A DNA stretch of 64,000 bases from Gryllotalpicola daejeonensis (GCF_039538145.1 NZ_BAABBV010000001.1:682001-746000); one strand, 5' to 3'. Positions 44,842 through 54,203 are shown, counted from the first letter of the stretch. The notes: generated from the sequence alone by a model not told the origin. Translations and numbers: made by a program.

Positions 44842-45510
44842 ATGGCTCGAGTCGCGATCATCGGTGCACACGGCAAGGTCGGTCAGGAGCTCATGCGCGA
44901 GCTCTACGACGCCGGCCACGACTTCGTCGGGATAGCCCGCGGCGAGGAGCATGCGGAGGACGTCTTCCGCCTCGGCGGCGAAGGCGTGCGGCTCGATCTC
45001 GAGGCGACGGATGCCGCAACGCTGGCGCAGGCGATCGAGGGCTGCGACGCCGTGGTCTTCACGGCCGGCGCGGGCGGCGGCAGCGGCGTCGAGCGGAAGC
45101 GCACCGTCGACTACGGGGCTTCGGTGCTCTCTGTGCAGGCGGCGCAGGCCGCAGGCATCCGTCGCTTCATCCAGATCTCCGCGGCCGGCGTCGACGACCC
45201 GACCACAGAGACCGTCGTTCCCGACGAGCAATGGGTGGCGTACGTGCGCGCGAAGCGCGACGCCGACGCCGAGCTGCGCTCCTCGGGGCTCGACTGGACG
45301 ATCCTGCGCCCGACCACGCTCACGACCGGCGAGGGCACCGGACTCATCGAGCTCGCCGAGAGCGTCGACCGCGCCAACGGATCGATCGCCCGGGCAGACG
45401 TCGCCGCGACGATCGTCGCCGTGCTCGACAATGCGGGAACGGCGGGTAAACAGTGGGAGCTGACCGGCGGCTCGACCCCCATCGCCGAGGCGGTCGCACG
45501 GCTAAGTTAG
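44842..45510 (+). CDS. Atypical short-chain dehydrogenase (NAD(P)-binding)
   Basis: 222 residues. Rossmann motif VAIIGAHGKVGQELMREL (GxxGxxG), then RFIQISAAGVDDP and YVRAKRDADAELRSSGLDWTILRPTTL. Such proteins (YwnB/NmrA-like) often act as redox sensors or reductases without the full Ser-Tyr-Lys triad. ATG 44842 follows CAGGAT-N6. Four bases separate it from fadD. Confidence 0.9.
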   Translation: MARVAIIGAHGKVGQELMRELYDAGHDFVGIARGEEHAEDVFRLGGEGVRLDLEATDAATLAQAIEGCDAVVFTAGAGGGSGVERKRTVDYGASVLSVQAAQAAGIRRFIQISAAGVDDPTTETVVPDEQWVAYVRAKRDADAELRSSGLDWTILRPTTLTTGEGTGLIELAESVDRANGSIARADVAATIVAVLDNAGTAGKQWELTGGSTPIAEAVARLS

Positions 45511-45514
45511 TGGC

Positions 45515-47215
45515 ATGACGTCGGCCGACAAGCCGTGGCTCGCGCACTACGCCCCTCGCGTGGTCGCTGAGATCCCGGCTGTGACAGAGTCCCTGCCCCG
45601 CCTCATCGAACGCACCGTCAAGGACTTCCCGAACGCGGTCGCCCTCGACTTCCTCGGAGCCGAGACGCGTTATCGCGAGCTCGGCGACCAGATCGCCCGC
45701 GCCGCAGAGGGCCTGCGCAGGCTCGGCGTGAAGCGCGGCGACCGCGTCGCCCTCGTCCTGCCGAACTGCCCCGAGCACATCGCCGCCTTCTATGCGGTGC
45801 AGCGGCTCGGAGCCGTCGTCGTCGAGCACAACCCGCTCTACACCGACCGCGAGTTGCGGCATCAGTTCGAAGACCACGGGGCGCGCTTCGCGATCGTGTG
45901 GCAGAAGGTCGCGCAGAAGGTGCTCGACCTGCCGGCAGACCTCGAGGTCAACACCGTCATCTCGATCGACATCACGCGGGGGCTGCCCGGCTCGAAGCGC
46001 TTCGCGATGAACCTTCCCGTGAAGGCGGCGCGCGAGGCGAAGGAGAAGATGTGGGCTCCGCTGCCCAAGGGCGCCCTGCCGTGGGAGAAGCTGCTGGGCA
46101 ACAAGCGGATCTCTGACAAGGTGCCGCGGCCTGAGGCATCCGATCTCGCTGTGATCCAGTACACGAGCGGGACCACCGGCACACCCAAGGGCGCGATGCT
46201 CACGCACGCCAACCTCATCACCAACGCCATGCAGTGTCAGGCGTGGATTCCCGACGTGAAGCGCGGAAAGGGCATCGTCGTCTACGCGATGCTGCCGGTG
46301 TTCCACGCCTACGGTCTGACGCTCGGGCTCACCTTCGCGATGTCGATGGGCGCGCGGTTGGTGCTCTTCCCTGCGTTCGACCCCGACCTGGTGCTCGCCG
46401 CGCACAAGAAGCACCCGGCGACCTATCTGCCGGCCGTGCCGCCGATCATCGACCGCCTGCTCAAGCGCGCCGAAGAGAAGAAGGTGTCGCTCACGGGCAT
46501 CACGATCGGCGTCTCAGGCGGCATGGCGCTCGACACCTCGCTGATCCAGAAGTGGGAGGACGCCACGGGCGGCATCCTCGTCGAGGGCTACGGGCTCAGC
46601 GAGACCAGCCCGATCCTCATGATCAACCCGCTCACCGACGAGCGGCACGCGGGCAGCATCGGCCTGCCGGTCTCGAGCACCGAGGCGAAGATCCTCTCCC
46701 GCGAAGACCACGAGACCGAGCAGCCGCCCGGTGAGGCGGGCGAGCTGGTCGTTCGCGGGCCGCAGGTGTTCGCCGGCTACTGGAAGCGGGCGGAGGAGAC
46801 CGCGGCCGTCCTTCGCGACGGCTGGTTCCGCACCGGTGACATCGCCGTCATGGACGACCGGGGATTCTTCGAGATCGTCGACCGCATCAAAGAGCTCATC
46901 ATCACGGGCGGCTTCAACGTCGCGCCGAGCGAGGTCGAAGAGGCGGTCGTCGCGCTCGAGGGCGTGCAGGATGCGGCGGCCGTCGGCCTGCCCGACCCGC
47001 ACTCCGGCGAGAAGGTCGTCGCCGCCGTCGTGATGCAGCCGGGCGCACCGTTCGACCCGGTTGCCATGCGCGCCACGCTGCGCGAGAACCTGACGCCGTA
47101 CAAGGTGCCGAAGGAGATCGTCCAGCTCGACGAGCTGCCGCGGAACATGATCGGCAAGGTGCTGCGCAAGAAGGTGCGCGAGCAGCTACTGCAGCGCGAA
47201 CACCAGCAGGCTTGA
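45515..47215 (+). CDS. fadD: Long-chain fatty acid-CoA ligase
   Basis: 566 residues, ANL superfamily. AMP-binding motif YTSGTTGTPKGAMLTHANL, the A5-type VEGYGLSETSP, the hinge TGDIAVMDDRGFFEIVDRIKE and the catalytic Lys region near NMIGKVLRKK. It activates fatty acids for degradation or lipid synthesis. ATG 45515 is 6 nt after TAAGTT. Its last 30 bp overlap the convergent thioesterase gene. Confidence 0.96.
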   Translation: MTSADKPWLAHYAPRVVAEIPAVTESLPRLIERTVKDFPNAVALDFLGAETRYRELGDQIARAAEGLRRLGVKRGDRVALVLPNCPEHIAAFYAVQRLGAVVVEHNPLYTDRELRHQFEDHGARFAIVWQKVAQKVLDLPADLEVNTVISIDITRGLPGSKRFAMNLPVKAAREAKEKMWAPLPKGALPWEKLLGNKRISDKVPRPEASDLAVIQYTSGTTGTPKGAMLTHANLITNAMQCQAWIPDVKRGKGIVVYAMLPVFHAYGLTLGLTFAMSMGARLVLFPAFDPDLVLAAHKKHPATYLPAVPPIIDRLLKRAEEKKVSLTGITIGVSGGMALDTSLIQKWEDATGGILVEGYGLSETSPILMINPLTDERHAGSIGLPVSSTEAKILSREDHETEQPPGEAGELVVRGPQVFAGYWKRAEETAAVLRDGWFRTGDIAVMDDRGFFEIVDRIKELIITGGFNVAPSEVEEAVVALEGVQDAAAVGLPDPHSGEKVVAAVVMQPGAPFDPVAMRATLRENLTPYKVPKEIVQLDELPRNMIGKVLRKKVREQLLQREHQQA

Positions 47216-47692
47216 AGTCGCTGTCGCCACGAGGCGGCCGGCGCCGTCGAACAGCTTGGCTTCGGCGAACGCGACCCGCGATCCCGGCTTCGTGACGACG
47301 CCCTCGCAGCGCAGAGCGCCGCTCGTCGCGACGATCGGGCGCAGGTAGCTGACCGAGATGTCGATCGAGGTGTAGCCCTGGCCCGGCTGCAGCGTCGTCT
47401 GCACCGCGCACCCCACGGCCGAGTCGAGCAGGGTGCATGCGAGCCCGCCGTGCACGGTGCCGATCGGGTTGTAGTGCTGCTCGCCCGGCGCGCATTCGAA
47501 GACCACGCGGCCCTGCTCCACCTCGCTGAGCGTGAAGCCCATGAGCTTCGCGATCGGAGCGGGCGGATAGGTGCCGTCGGCGAGCCCGCGGATGTAGTTG
47601 AGTCCGCTCACCGCCGGAATCTGCGCGGCGGCCGGCGCCGGATCCTCCCACTCGACGGTGAGAGATCGGAGCGGGACATCCGTGTCAGTCAT
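47186..47692 (-). CDS. PaaI-type hotdog thioesterase
   Basis: 168 residues. Signature hotdog segment YNPIGTVHGGLACTLLDSAVGCAV carries the PaaI-like HGG and Asp, and SISVSYLRPI-type beta strand follows (ISVSYLRPIVATSG). It probably hydrolyses aryl- or acyl-CoA. ATG 47692 is 6 nt after TACGCT (minus). The 3' ends of this gene and fadD overlap by 30 bp. Confidence 0.92.
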   Translation of the reverse strand: MTDTDVPLRSLTVEWEDPAPAAAQIPAVSGLNYIRGLADGTYPPAPIAKLMGFTLSEVEQGRVVFECAPGEQHYNPIGTVHGGLACTLLDSAVGCAVQTTLQPGQGYTSIDISVSYLRPIVATSGALRCEGVVTKPGSRVAFAEAKLFDGAGRLVATATSSLLVFALQ

Positions 47693-47726
47693 GGCTCGAG
47701 CGTATGCCGCGTGTCAGCCTTAGCGC

Positions 47727-48410
47727 GTGAGTTCTTCCTCATCCTCCAACGACGACCGGCCCAGCAGCCTCGCTGCTCGTCGCATTGCCATCATGCTCGC
47801 CGCGGGAGCGGTCGCCGCGGTGATCGCCGGCCTCGTGACGTCGTGGTGGTACGCGGGGGTGGTCGGCTGGATCGTCGCCTGCGTGATCTACATCGCCTGG
47901 GTGTGGTTCCACCTCTGGCCGCTCGACTCGGAGGCGATGCGGCTGCACGCCACGCGCGAAGACCCCGGCATCGTGCTGAGCGATGTGCTCGTCATCGGCG
48001 CGAGCATCGCGTCGCTGGCGGCCGTCGCGCTCATCCTGATCAGGGCGGCACACGACCCGGCCGCCCAGCGTGCGGCGATCAGCGGCGTCTCGGTGCTCAG
48101 CGTCGCGCTCTCGTGGTTCCTCGTGCACACGCTCTATGCGCAGCGCTATGCCCGCGAGTACTACATGGCCCCGTCTGGCGGAATCGACTTCCCCACCCAG
48201 GACGGCGACACCGACGACAAGCCGATCTTCAGCGACTTCGCCTACGTCGCGTTCGACCTCGGCATGACCTACCAGATCTCCGACACCGCCGTGCGCACGC
48301 GGCGGCTGCGGCGCATCGTGCTGCGGCACACGCTGCTGTCGTACCTGTTCGGCACCGTCATCCTCGCCTCGACGATCAACCTCGTCGTCGGGCTCGGCAC
48401 CTCGTCCTAG
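47727..48410 (+). CDS. DUF1345 membrane protein
   Basis: 227 residues with about five membrane helices. The signature ISDTAVRTRRLRRIVLRHTLLSYLFG and FVAFDLGMTYQ-like segment (AYVAFDLGMTYQISD) identify DUF1345. GTG 47727 with a CAGCCT hexamer 6 nt upstream. The stop shares CTAG with the convergent DUF3054 gene. Function unknown. Confidence 0.93.
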   Translation: MSSSSSSNDDRPSSLAARRIAIMLAAGAVAAVIAGLVTSWWYAGVVGWIVACVIYIAWVWFHLWPLDSEAMRLHATREDPGIVLSDVLVIGASIASLAAVALILIRAAHDPAAQRAAISGVSVLSVALSWFLVHTLYAQRYAREYYMAPSGGIDFPTQDGDTDDKPIFSDFAYVAFDLGMTYQISDTAVRTRRLRRIVLRHTLLSYLFGTVILASTINLVVGLGTSS

Positions 48411-48835
48411 CCGCGGGGCTGGGCGCTGCGGCGGGCGCCGCGACGGGCGATCGGATTCACGATCGCACGCCAGCCCAGCAGGAAGACGCCGAGCACGATG
48501 CTCGCGACGATGATGAAGCTCACCTCGACGCCCTGAGCCGAGACGAGGCGCAGCACCATGCCGACGACGACGGTCAGCACCCACACCGGTATGCCGGTGC
48601 GCACGAGGGCGAGTGGCCGGCGCCACGCTGCGGTCACGAGCCACGCGAGCAGCGTGCCGACCAGGAACGGCCAGGCGGTCTTCACGACGCCGGCGAAGCC
48701 GAGGTCCTCGCCGTGGCTCACGCGCCCGATGACCGTGAACAGCACCACGAGCACGACGTCGAGCACGATCGACAGGAACACCCAGCGACTCTGATCGACG
48801 ACGGGTGCGGATGCCGGGCGCTCGGGTGCAGTCAT
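48407..48835 (-). CDS. DUF3054 membrane protein
   Basis: 142 residues with four membrane helices. VLDVVLVVLFTVIGRVSHGE and AWPFLVGTLLAWLV are typical of actinobacterial DUF3054 proteins. Function unknown; shares its stop CTAG with the convergent DUF1345 gene. Confidence 0.93.
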   Translation of the reverse strand: MTAPERPASAPVVDQSRWVFLSIVLDVVLVVLFTVIGRVSHGEDLGFAGVVKTAWPFLVGTLLAWLVTAAWRRPLALVRTGIPVWVLTVVVGMVLRLVSAQGVEVSFIIVASIVLGVFLLGWRAIVNPIARRGARRSAQPRG

Positions 48836-48850
48836 AGAGAACAGTCTTCC

Positions 48851-50389
48851 CTACGCGAGGTCGACGAAGCCCGTGAAGAGCAGCTCGCGCACCCGCGGAA
48901 GCAGGTCGGCGCGCAGCTCGGCGGCGTCGACCTCGAACAGCGCCGCGATCGCGTCGGAGATCTGGCCGACGGTGAGCTCGCCGTCACACGCGCCGACGAG
49001 GCCCGACAGCGCGGGGTCGACCTGCACCGCGCGCCCGAACCCGGCGCCCTGCCGCAGCGAGATCACGATCGGCGCCTCGTCGCCCGGCCACGAGTGCCGC
49101 TCCTCGGTGACGTCCGAGGCGACCTTCAGGCGCAGTTCGGCGAGCGCTGCATCCGTCATGCCCTGAACTGCGTCGTGCGCGGCCAGCGCGCGCTCGACGT
49201 GCGCGCCGATGCCCGCCGGGTTGGTGCCACTCGACTCGACCTGCTCGAAGCGCGTGAGCGTCGGCTCGCCGTCGAGGGGTGCGCGCAAGGTCAGATAGCC
49301 GAAGCCGACGTACTCGACTCCACGCGCGCTGAAGTCCTCGAGCCACCGGTCGTACCAGACGTCGAACTCAGGGTCGCCGGGGCGTGTTCCGCCGTCGCGG
49401 ATCCAGGTCTCTGCGTAGCGCGGTGCGTCCTGCAGCTCGCGCTCGACCACCCACGCATCGAGGCCTTCGGTCCACGAGCGCACGCGGTCGAGGCCCTCAG
49501 CGCCGGCGAGGTACTCCCAGTTGCCGAGCAGCTGCGCGACGCCGCCCGGGGCCAGGTGCTCGCGCACCCCCGCGATCACACGCTGCACCAGCTCGTCGCC
49601 TGTGAAGCCGCCGTCGCGGTACTCGTATTCGGGCACGTCGGCGACGCGCGGCGTGATCACGAACGGCGGATTGCTGACGATGCGGTCGAAGCGCTCGCCC
49701 GCGACCGGCTCGAACAGGCTGCCGAGTCGGAACTCAATGCCCTCGATGCCGTTGAGGCGCGCGTTGAACTCGGCGTATTCGAGCGCGCGTGCCGAGATGT
49801 CGGTGGCGATCACCCGGCGCGCGAACCGTGACACGTGCATGGCCTGGATGCCGCAACCGGTGCCCAGATCGAGGGCGAGCTCGACGTCGCTGCCGATGAT
49901 CAGGCTCGACAGCGTCGTCGAGGCCCCGCCGACGCCGAGCACGTGCTCGGGGCCGAGCGCGTGGCCGAGGGCCAGCTCGCCGAGGTCGCTCGCGAGCCAC
50001 CACTCGGCCTGCCCGCGCGCGTCCGTGAAGCCGTAGGGGCGCAGGTCGACGAGCGGGGTGATCAGATCAGAATCCGGGGCGGATGCCTCGAGCTCGACGA
50101 GCCCCAGCGCGGCGGCGCCGTCGGCCGCGAGCTCGGGCAGCGCCGCGTCGAGCTCTGCACCCGATACCGGCAGCCCCAGCACGAACAGCCACGCCAAGGT
50201 GCCGGCCGGGGTGAGCTCGCCCGCGGCCCGCGCTGCCGCCAGCTCGCGCTGAGCGGGCACGCGATGCAAGCGGCTCAGCGCTCCCCCGGCCGAATCCGAC
50301 CACAGCCCGCGCACGGTGTCCACCGTGAAGTCGGCCGCCGCGAGATCGGTGCGGAGAAGGGCGATCAGGTCCGTGTCGATGCGAGGCAC
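48851..50389 (-). CDS. SAM-dependent methyltransferase (HemK-like N-methylase motif)
   Basis: 512 residues. A winged/helical N-terminal domain precedes a class I methyltransferase with SAM motif LALDLGTGCGIQAMHVS and the catalytic NPPF (VSNPPFVITP), typical of N-methylation of Gln or nucleobases. A C-terminal extra domain follows. GTG 50389 is preferred because AGGA lies 8 nt upstream; ATG 50422 would add 11 residues. Target unknown. Confidence 0.88.
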   Translation of the reverse strand: MPRIDTDLIALLRTDLAAADFTVDTVRGLWSDSAGGALSRLHRVPAQRELAAARAAGELTPAGTLAWLFVLGLPVSGAELDAALPELAADGAAALGLVELEASAPDSDLITPLVDLRPYGFTDARGQAEWWLASDLGELALGHALGPEHVLGVGGASTTLSSLIIGSDVELALDLGTGCGIQAMHVSRFARRVIATDISARALEYAEFNARLNGIEGIEFRLGSLFEPVAGERFDRIVSNPPFVITPRVADVPEYEYRDGGFTGDELVQRVIAGVREHLAPGGVAQLLGNWEYLAGAEGLDRVRSWTEGLDAWVVERELQDAPRYAETWIRDGGTRPGDPEFDVWYDRWLEDFSARGVEYVGFGYLTLRAPLDGEPTLTRFEQVESSGTNPAGIGAHVERALAAHDAVQGMTDAALAELRLKVASDVTEERHSWPGDEAPIVISLRQGAGFGRAVQVDPALSGLVGACDGELTVGQISDAIAALFEVDAAELRADLLPRVRELLFTGFVDLA

Positions 50390-50424
50390 GCTCTCGATCC
50401 TGGCACGGCCCGGCTGCGGCATCC

Positions 50425-50787
50425 CTAGTTCGAATCCTCCATCGGCACGGTGGGCAGCACATACGCGCGGCCCGCGCGGGCGAGAGGATGCTTCGACGCG
50501 TACTCGACCGCCTCATCGATGTCGCGCGCGAGCACGACATCGAAGCCGTAGAACCATTCCTTGAACTCGGGGAACGGTCCGTCCGTGACGATCACCTCGG
50601 CCCCGCGACGCACCACCGAGCGCGCCTCGCCCGGGCCTGCGACCGGGTCGCCGAATTGCCACGCGCCCGCGGCCTCGCCCTCGCTCAGCCAGTCCTCGAT
50701 CTTCGGGTCGTCCGGCTGCTCGGACTCTCGCCCAGGGTCGCTCGTCCACAGGAACAGGAACGGCCGCTTCTGCGCCTCGTCGCTCAT
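50425..50787 (-). CDS. YCII/DGPF-domain protein 1
   Basis: 120 residues. The family signature VTDGPFPEFKEWFYGFDVV, followed by DIDEAVEYASKHP and the ferredoxin-like fold, identifies a DGPF (YCII-related) protein. It is one of three paralogues that accompany an ECF42-type sigma factor. ATG 50787 overlaps the preceding gene by 4 bp (ATGA). Confidence 0.93.
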   Translation of the reverse strand: MSDEAQKRPFLFLWTSDPGRESEQPDDPKIEDWLSEGEAAGAWQFGDPVAGPGEARSVVRRGAEVIVTDGPFPEFKEWFYGFDVVLARDIDEAVEYASKHPLARAGRAYVLPTVPMEDSN

Positions 50788-51200
50788 GCGAGGGCCGTCG
50801 GCTCTGCCGCGACGTTCGCCCGCGCATGCACGGTCTGCTCGAGCAGTGCGTTCGACTGGATCGCGCCCATCAGCGGCAGCACGAGCACGCGGCCGAAGCG
50901 TGCGCACGGGTGGCGCGAGCCGATCTCGACCGCTTCGTCTCGGCTCGACGCCGAGATCAGGTCGAATCCCGAGAACCACTCCTTGAACTCGGCGACGGGG
51001 GCGTCGGTCACGAAGACCTCGCCCTGGCGCTTGGTGACGAGCCGGGCCTCCTCGCGGCCGGTGAGCCGCTCGCCGAAGATGCGGTGGTCGGCGACGGCCT
51101 CGAGCCAGTCGAAGATGTCGTCGGCCTCTTGGCTGTAGGGCTCGGCGTCGGGGGCGTCGGTGAAGAGCAGCAAGTACTGCTCCTGGGTGGTGTCGGTCAT
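50784..51200 (-). CDS. YCII/DGPF-domain protein 2
   Basis: 138 residues. The signature reads VTDAPVAEFKEWFSGFDLI, so the DGPF motif is changed to DAPV while the rest of the fold is kept. A C-terminal extension (NALLEQTVHARANVAAEPTALA) is not found in the other two paralogues. Lies 1 bp from the third DGPF gene and overlaps the first by 4 bp. Confidence 0.92.
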   Translation of the reverse strand: MTDTTQEQYLLLFTDAPDAEPYSQEADDIFDWLEAVADHRIFGERLTGREEARLVTKRQGEVFVTDAPVAEFKEWFSGFDLISASSRDEAVEIGSRHPCARFGRVLVLPLMGAIQSNALLEQTVHARANVAAEPTALA

Positions 51201-51201
51201 G

Positions 51202-51573
51202 TCAGTTCACTCCTTCGGGAAGCGGGGCGGCCGGCACGACGTACAGCCGGCCGATCTTGGTGGATGGATGTGTCGAGACGATCGCGACCGCCTCGTCGAT
51301 GGATTCGGCCTCGATCCAGTCGAAGCCCATGAACCACTCCTTCTGCTCGGGGAACGGGCCGTCGGTGACGATCACCTCGCCGTTCCGGGTCACGACCGAG
51401 CGCGCGGTGTCGCGGTCGCCGACGGGCGACCCGTCGAGCTCCCAGCGCTCCCCAGTCCGCCCCGCGTCGATCCACCGCTGCAGAGCGGGCGAATCGACCT
51501 CGTCATCCCACTGCTCGGCGGTCGGATCGGTCATATGCACGACCAGGTACCTGGTCTTCACTGCGTCTGTCAC
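51202..51573 (-). CDS. YCII/DGPF-domain protein 3
   Basis: 123 residues with intact VTDGPFPEQKEWFMGFDWI. Directly follows the sigma-factor gene with a 4-bp overlap (ATGA), so all three DGPF genes are translationally linked to the sigma factor. Confidence 0.93.
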   Translation of the reverse strand: MTDAVKTRYLVVHMTDPTAEQWDDEVDSPALQRWIDAGRTGERWELDGSPVGDRDTARSVVTRNGEVIVTDGPFPEQKEWFMGFDWIEAESIDEAVAIVSTHPSTKIGRLYVVPAAPLPEGVN

Positions 51574-52820
51574 TTCTTCGTCCTCTCGATGGCCTCGAGC
51601 CGGCGCGCCTGGTTCTCGAGCCAGCGACGCTCAGCGGTGTTCGGTGCTTTCATTCCTGCTTCGGCATACGTCTGAATCGCCTCGTCGAACGCGCCTGCGC
51701 GCTCGAGCAGGCCGGCGCGCACCGACAGCAGGCGGTGCCCGCGTGCAAGCCGCTCATCGTTCTCGAGGAGCGACAGCTCGGCCAGCCCGGCGAGCGGCCC
51801 GCGCGCCATGCCGACCGCGACCGCGCGCCCCAGCTGGGCTGCGGGCCCCGGCTGCAGCTGCACGAGCACGTCGTACAGCCCGAGGATCTGGCCCCAGTCG
51901 GTCGAGTCCGCATCCGCCGCCGCGGCGTGCACGGCGCCGAGCGCGGCCTGGATCGACAGCGGCGTCGCCGGCCCCTCGGCCAGCGCTTGGGCTGCCAGAG
52001 CACGGCCCTCGGCGAGCTTGTCGGCGTTCCAGAGCGACCGGTCCTGGTCGGGCAGCGCGACGGGCAGACCGTCTGCGTCGGTACGCGCTTCGGTGCGGGC
52101 ATCCGTCAGCAGCATCAGCGCGAGCAACGCGGTCGTCTCCACATCGCTCGGCAGGGCGGCGTGCAGCAGCCGGGTGAGCCGGATCGACTCGCCGATCAGC
52201 TCGCCGTGCACGGGCAGCTCGCCGCCGGAGGGCGCGTAGCCCTCGTTGAACATCAGGTACAGCGCCGTGCGGACGGACTCTGCCCGTTCGCGCAGCATGG
52301 CGGGTGACAGCTCGCCGAAGTCCCGGCCCGTCTCGTCGATCGTGCGCTTCGCCCGCGTGATGCGCTGGGCCATCGTGGCCTCCGTCGCGTAGAAGGCGGC
52401 GGCGATCTGCGCGGTCGACAGCCCGCACACGGCGCGCAGCGTGAGCGCCACACGCGATGCGGGCTGCAGCACGGGGTGACAGCAGAGCACGAGCATCGCG
52501 AGCGAGTCGTCCTGCGCAGTCGCCGCGCCGCCGACCAGGTCGAGGGTCGCATCGCGCTCCTCGCGAGCCTGGCGCGCGACATCCGCTCGCACTGCGTCGA
52601 TATAGCGCCTGCGCGCGACCGTGAGCAGCCACGCGCGCGGGTCGCGCGGCACGCCCGTTTTCGGCCAGCTGACGGATGCCTCGAGCAGCGCCTCTTGGAC
52701 GGCATCCTCGCAGTCGGCGAGTCCGCCGTACCGACGCACGAGCGCGGCCGTCACCAGCGGGATCACGGCGCGGATGTTCGCGTCGAAGATCGTGTCGAGG
52801 CGCCCGTTCATGGTGCTCAC
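51570..52820 (-). CDS. ECF42-type sigma factor with C-terminal TPR-like domain
   Basis: 416 residues, twice the size of an ordinary ECF sigma factor. Region 2 is ADCEDAVQEALLEA...PRAWLLTVARRRYIDAVR and region 4 is LTLRAVCGLSTAQIAAAFYATEATMAQRITRAK. The C-terminal 220 residues are helical repeats, the domain found in group ECF42, whose genes sit with DGPF proteins and which lacks a classical anti-sigma factor. GTG 52820 has ribosome site GAGGTGA and overlaps the stop of a 10-codon leader ORF (GTGA). Confidence 0.94.
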   Translation of the reverse strand: MSTMNGRLDTIFDANIRAVIPLVTAALVRRYGGLADCEDAVQEALLEASVSWPKTGVPRDPRAWLLTVARRRYIDAVRADVARQAREERDATLDLVGGAATAQDDSLAMLVLCCHPVLQPASRVALTLRAVCGLSTAQIAAAFYATEATMAQRITRAKRTIDETGRDFGELSPAMLRERAESVRTALYLMFNEGYAPSGGELPVHGELIGESIRLTRLLHAALPSDVETTALLALMLLTDARTEARTDADGLPVALPDQDRSLWNADKLAEGRALAAQALAEGPATPLSIQAALGAVHAAAADADSTDWGQILGLYDVLVQLQPGPAAQLGRAVAVGMARGPLAGLAELSLLENDERLARGHRLLSVRAGLLERAGAFDEAIQTYAEAGMKAPNTAERRWLENQARRLEAIERTKK

Positions 52821-52849
52821 TCGATCACCTCGACGACGTAGTGCGTCAT
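52817..52849 (-). CDS. Ten-codon leader ORF coupled to the ECF sigma factor
   Basis: MTHYVVEVIE with ribosome site AAGGGA six bases upstream. Its TGA overlaps the sigma-factor GTG by three bases as GTGA. The opening resembles the start of a DGPF protein (MTxYxVxx), so it may be the remnant of a fourth DGPF gene, now acting as a translational coupler. Too short for certainty. Confidence 0.35.
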   Translation of the reverse strand: MTHYVVEVIE

Positions 52850-52896
52850 GTCCGATCCCTTCTGGGCCTTACCGTGTCACAGAGGGGTCGGAGCCG

Positions 52897-53661
52897 TCAT
52901 TCGTTTTTCGACACGGGTGCTGAAATCTCTTTCTGGAGGCTGAGCGCCGCGCGCACCAGGCCTGCGTTGCTGCCCGCAGTGCGCCCGTCTGGAAGCAGCA
53001 CAGAATCCTCGAAACCCACGCGCGTGTCGTGGCCGCGCCGGAAGGCGTCTTCGACCAGCGGCCAGGTCCAGACGTTCATGCCGTGCGTCAGCCTGGGGCA
53101 ACGCGAGCCCGCGTCATCGAGCGCTGCGTTCACTCGGTCCGCCACTTCACGTGGCGTGCCCTGCAGGAAATACGGCTCACCGGGATCCAGCTCGATGCTG
53201 ACCCGCTGCGCCGCAGGCAGGTAGCCGGAGGCGACGAGCAGCTTGAGCTCTCGTGGCGCCCAGAGCCCGACGTCGATTCCGACGCCGGCGTCGAGCAGGG
53301 TCTGCATCACCTGCTCGAAGCGGTCCTCCGAGAGGTTCACCGTCGCGCAGTCGACGCCCTCCCACTCGCGGATCATCGCGAGCCTGTCGGTGAGGTCGGG
53401 GCAGATCCACGCGCCTGTCGTGAGCCCGATCTCGACCGGCAGACTCAGCTCGCCCGCGAGTTCGCGCACCCGAGCCGCCACGAGGTTCACCCGGGCCGGC
53501 TCGAGTGTCTCTGCGCCGGCTTCGTCGCGCACATGGAGATGAACGCCGTCGGCACCGGCGAGGAAGCACTCGCGCAGGTCGGCGAGCAGCTCGTCGAGGG
53601 TCAGTGGCAACCTCGCGTGACGGCTCTTGTCGTAAGGACCCGTCGGCGTCACCTGAAGCAT
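52897..53661 (-). CDS. BKACE-family beta-keto acid cleavage enzyme
   Basis: 254 residues. The HLHVRDEAG motif holds the zinc-binding His residues of 3-keto-5-aminohexanoate cleavage (BKACE) enzymes, which condense a beta-keto acid with acetyl-CoA. LTHGMNVWTW and FEDS near the C terminus also fit. Slightly shorter than typical family members. ATG 53661 is 6 nt after TAGTCT (minus). Substrate cannot be told. Confidence 0.88.
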   Translation of the reverse strand: MLQVTPTGPYDKSRHARLPLTLDELLADLRECFLAGADGVHLHVRDEAGAETLEPARVNLVAARVRELAGELSLPVEIGLTTGAWICPDLTDRLAMIREWEGVDCATVNLSEDRFEQVMQTLLDAGVGIDVGLWAPRELKLLVASGYLPAAQRVSIELDPGEPYFLQGTPREVADRVNAALDDAGSRCPRLTHGMNVWTWPLVEDAFRRGHDTRVGFEDSVLLPDGRTAGSNAGLVRAALSLQKEISAPVSKNE

Positions 53662-53693
53662 GACGGCAGACTAAGCATGCCCACCTACGCTCG

Positions 53694-54203
53694 TCACGCG
53701 CCTGTCTGCGGCGATGCCGTCAACTGTGCCCACCACTCCTCGACGCGGCGCGCGGATTCGTCAGCGGGCAGGTCCTCAACGCGGGTCATCACCGCCCAGC
53801 GCCGCCCGAACGGGTCGACGAAGGCGCCGAATCGGTCGCCCGAGACGAAGTCGCTCGGCTGCTCCTTCACCTCGGCGCCGAGCTCGGCGGCACGTGCGAT
53901 GGTCGCGTCGACATCGGGCACGTAGATCATGATCGACTGGCTGACGCCCTCTGCCCGCTTGTCGGGCGCCACAAGTCCGAAGGCGGGCTGCGGGTCCGAC
54001 ACCTGCAGGCGGCCTGCCCCACCGAAGTCGAGCTCGGCCTGGCCGATGTACCGCGAGCCGTCGGGCGCCGTGCCCTCGAGTCTGCTGACGATCGTGGCGC
54101 CGAAGACGGCGGCGTAGAAATCGATGGCCGCTGCCGCGTTCTCGACGACGAGATATGGGGTCAGGGTGGTGTAGCCGGCCGGGCGGCCCTCGATCACAGT
54201 CAT
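53694..54203 (-). CDS. VOC-superfamily (PhnB/glyoxalase-like) protein
   Basis: 169 residues. Paired beta-alpha-beta-beta-beta modules: LTPYLVVENAAAAIDFYAAVFGA and IYVPDVDATIARAAELGAEV, ending FGAFVDPFGRRWAVMT. These fit the PhnB-like branch of vicinal oxygen chelate proteins; enzymatic function is unknown. ATG 54203 lies 7 nt after TACCGT (minus). An extended C-terminal helix follows. Confidence 0.9.
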   Translation of the reverse strand: MTVIEGRPAGYTTLTPYLVVENAAAAIDFYAAVFGATIVSRLEGTAPDGSRYIGQAELDFGGAGRLQVSDPQPAFGLVAPDKRAEGVSQSIMIYVPDVDATIARAAELGAEVKEQPSDFVSGDRFGAFVDPFGRRWAVMTRVEDLPADESARRVEEWWAQLTASPQTGA

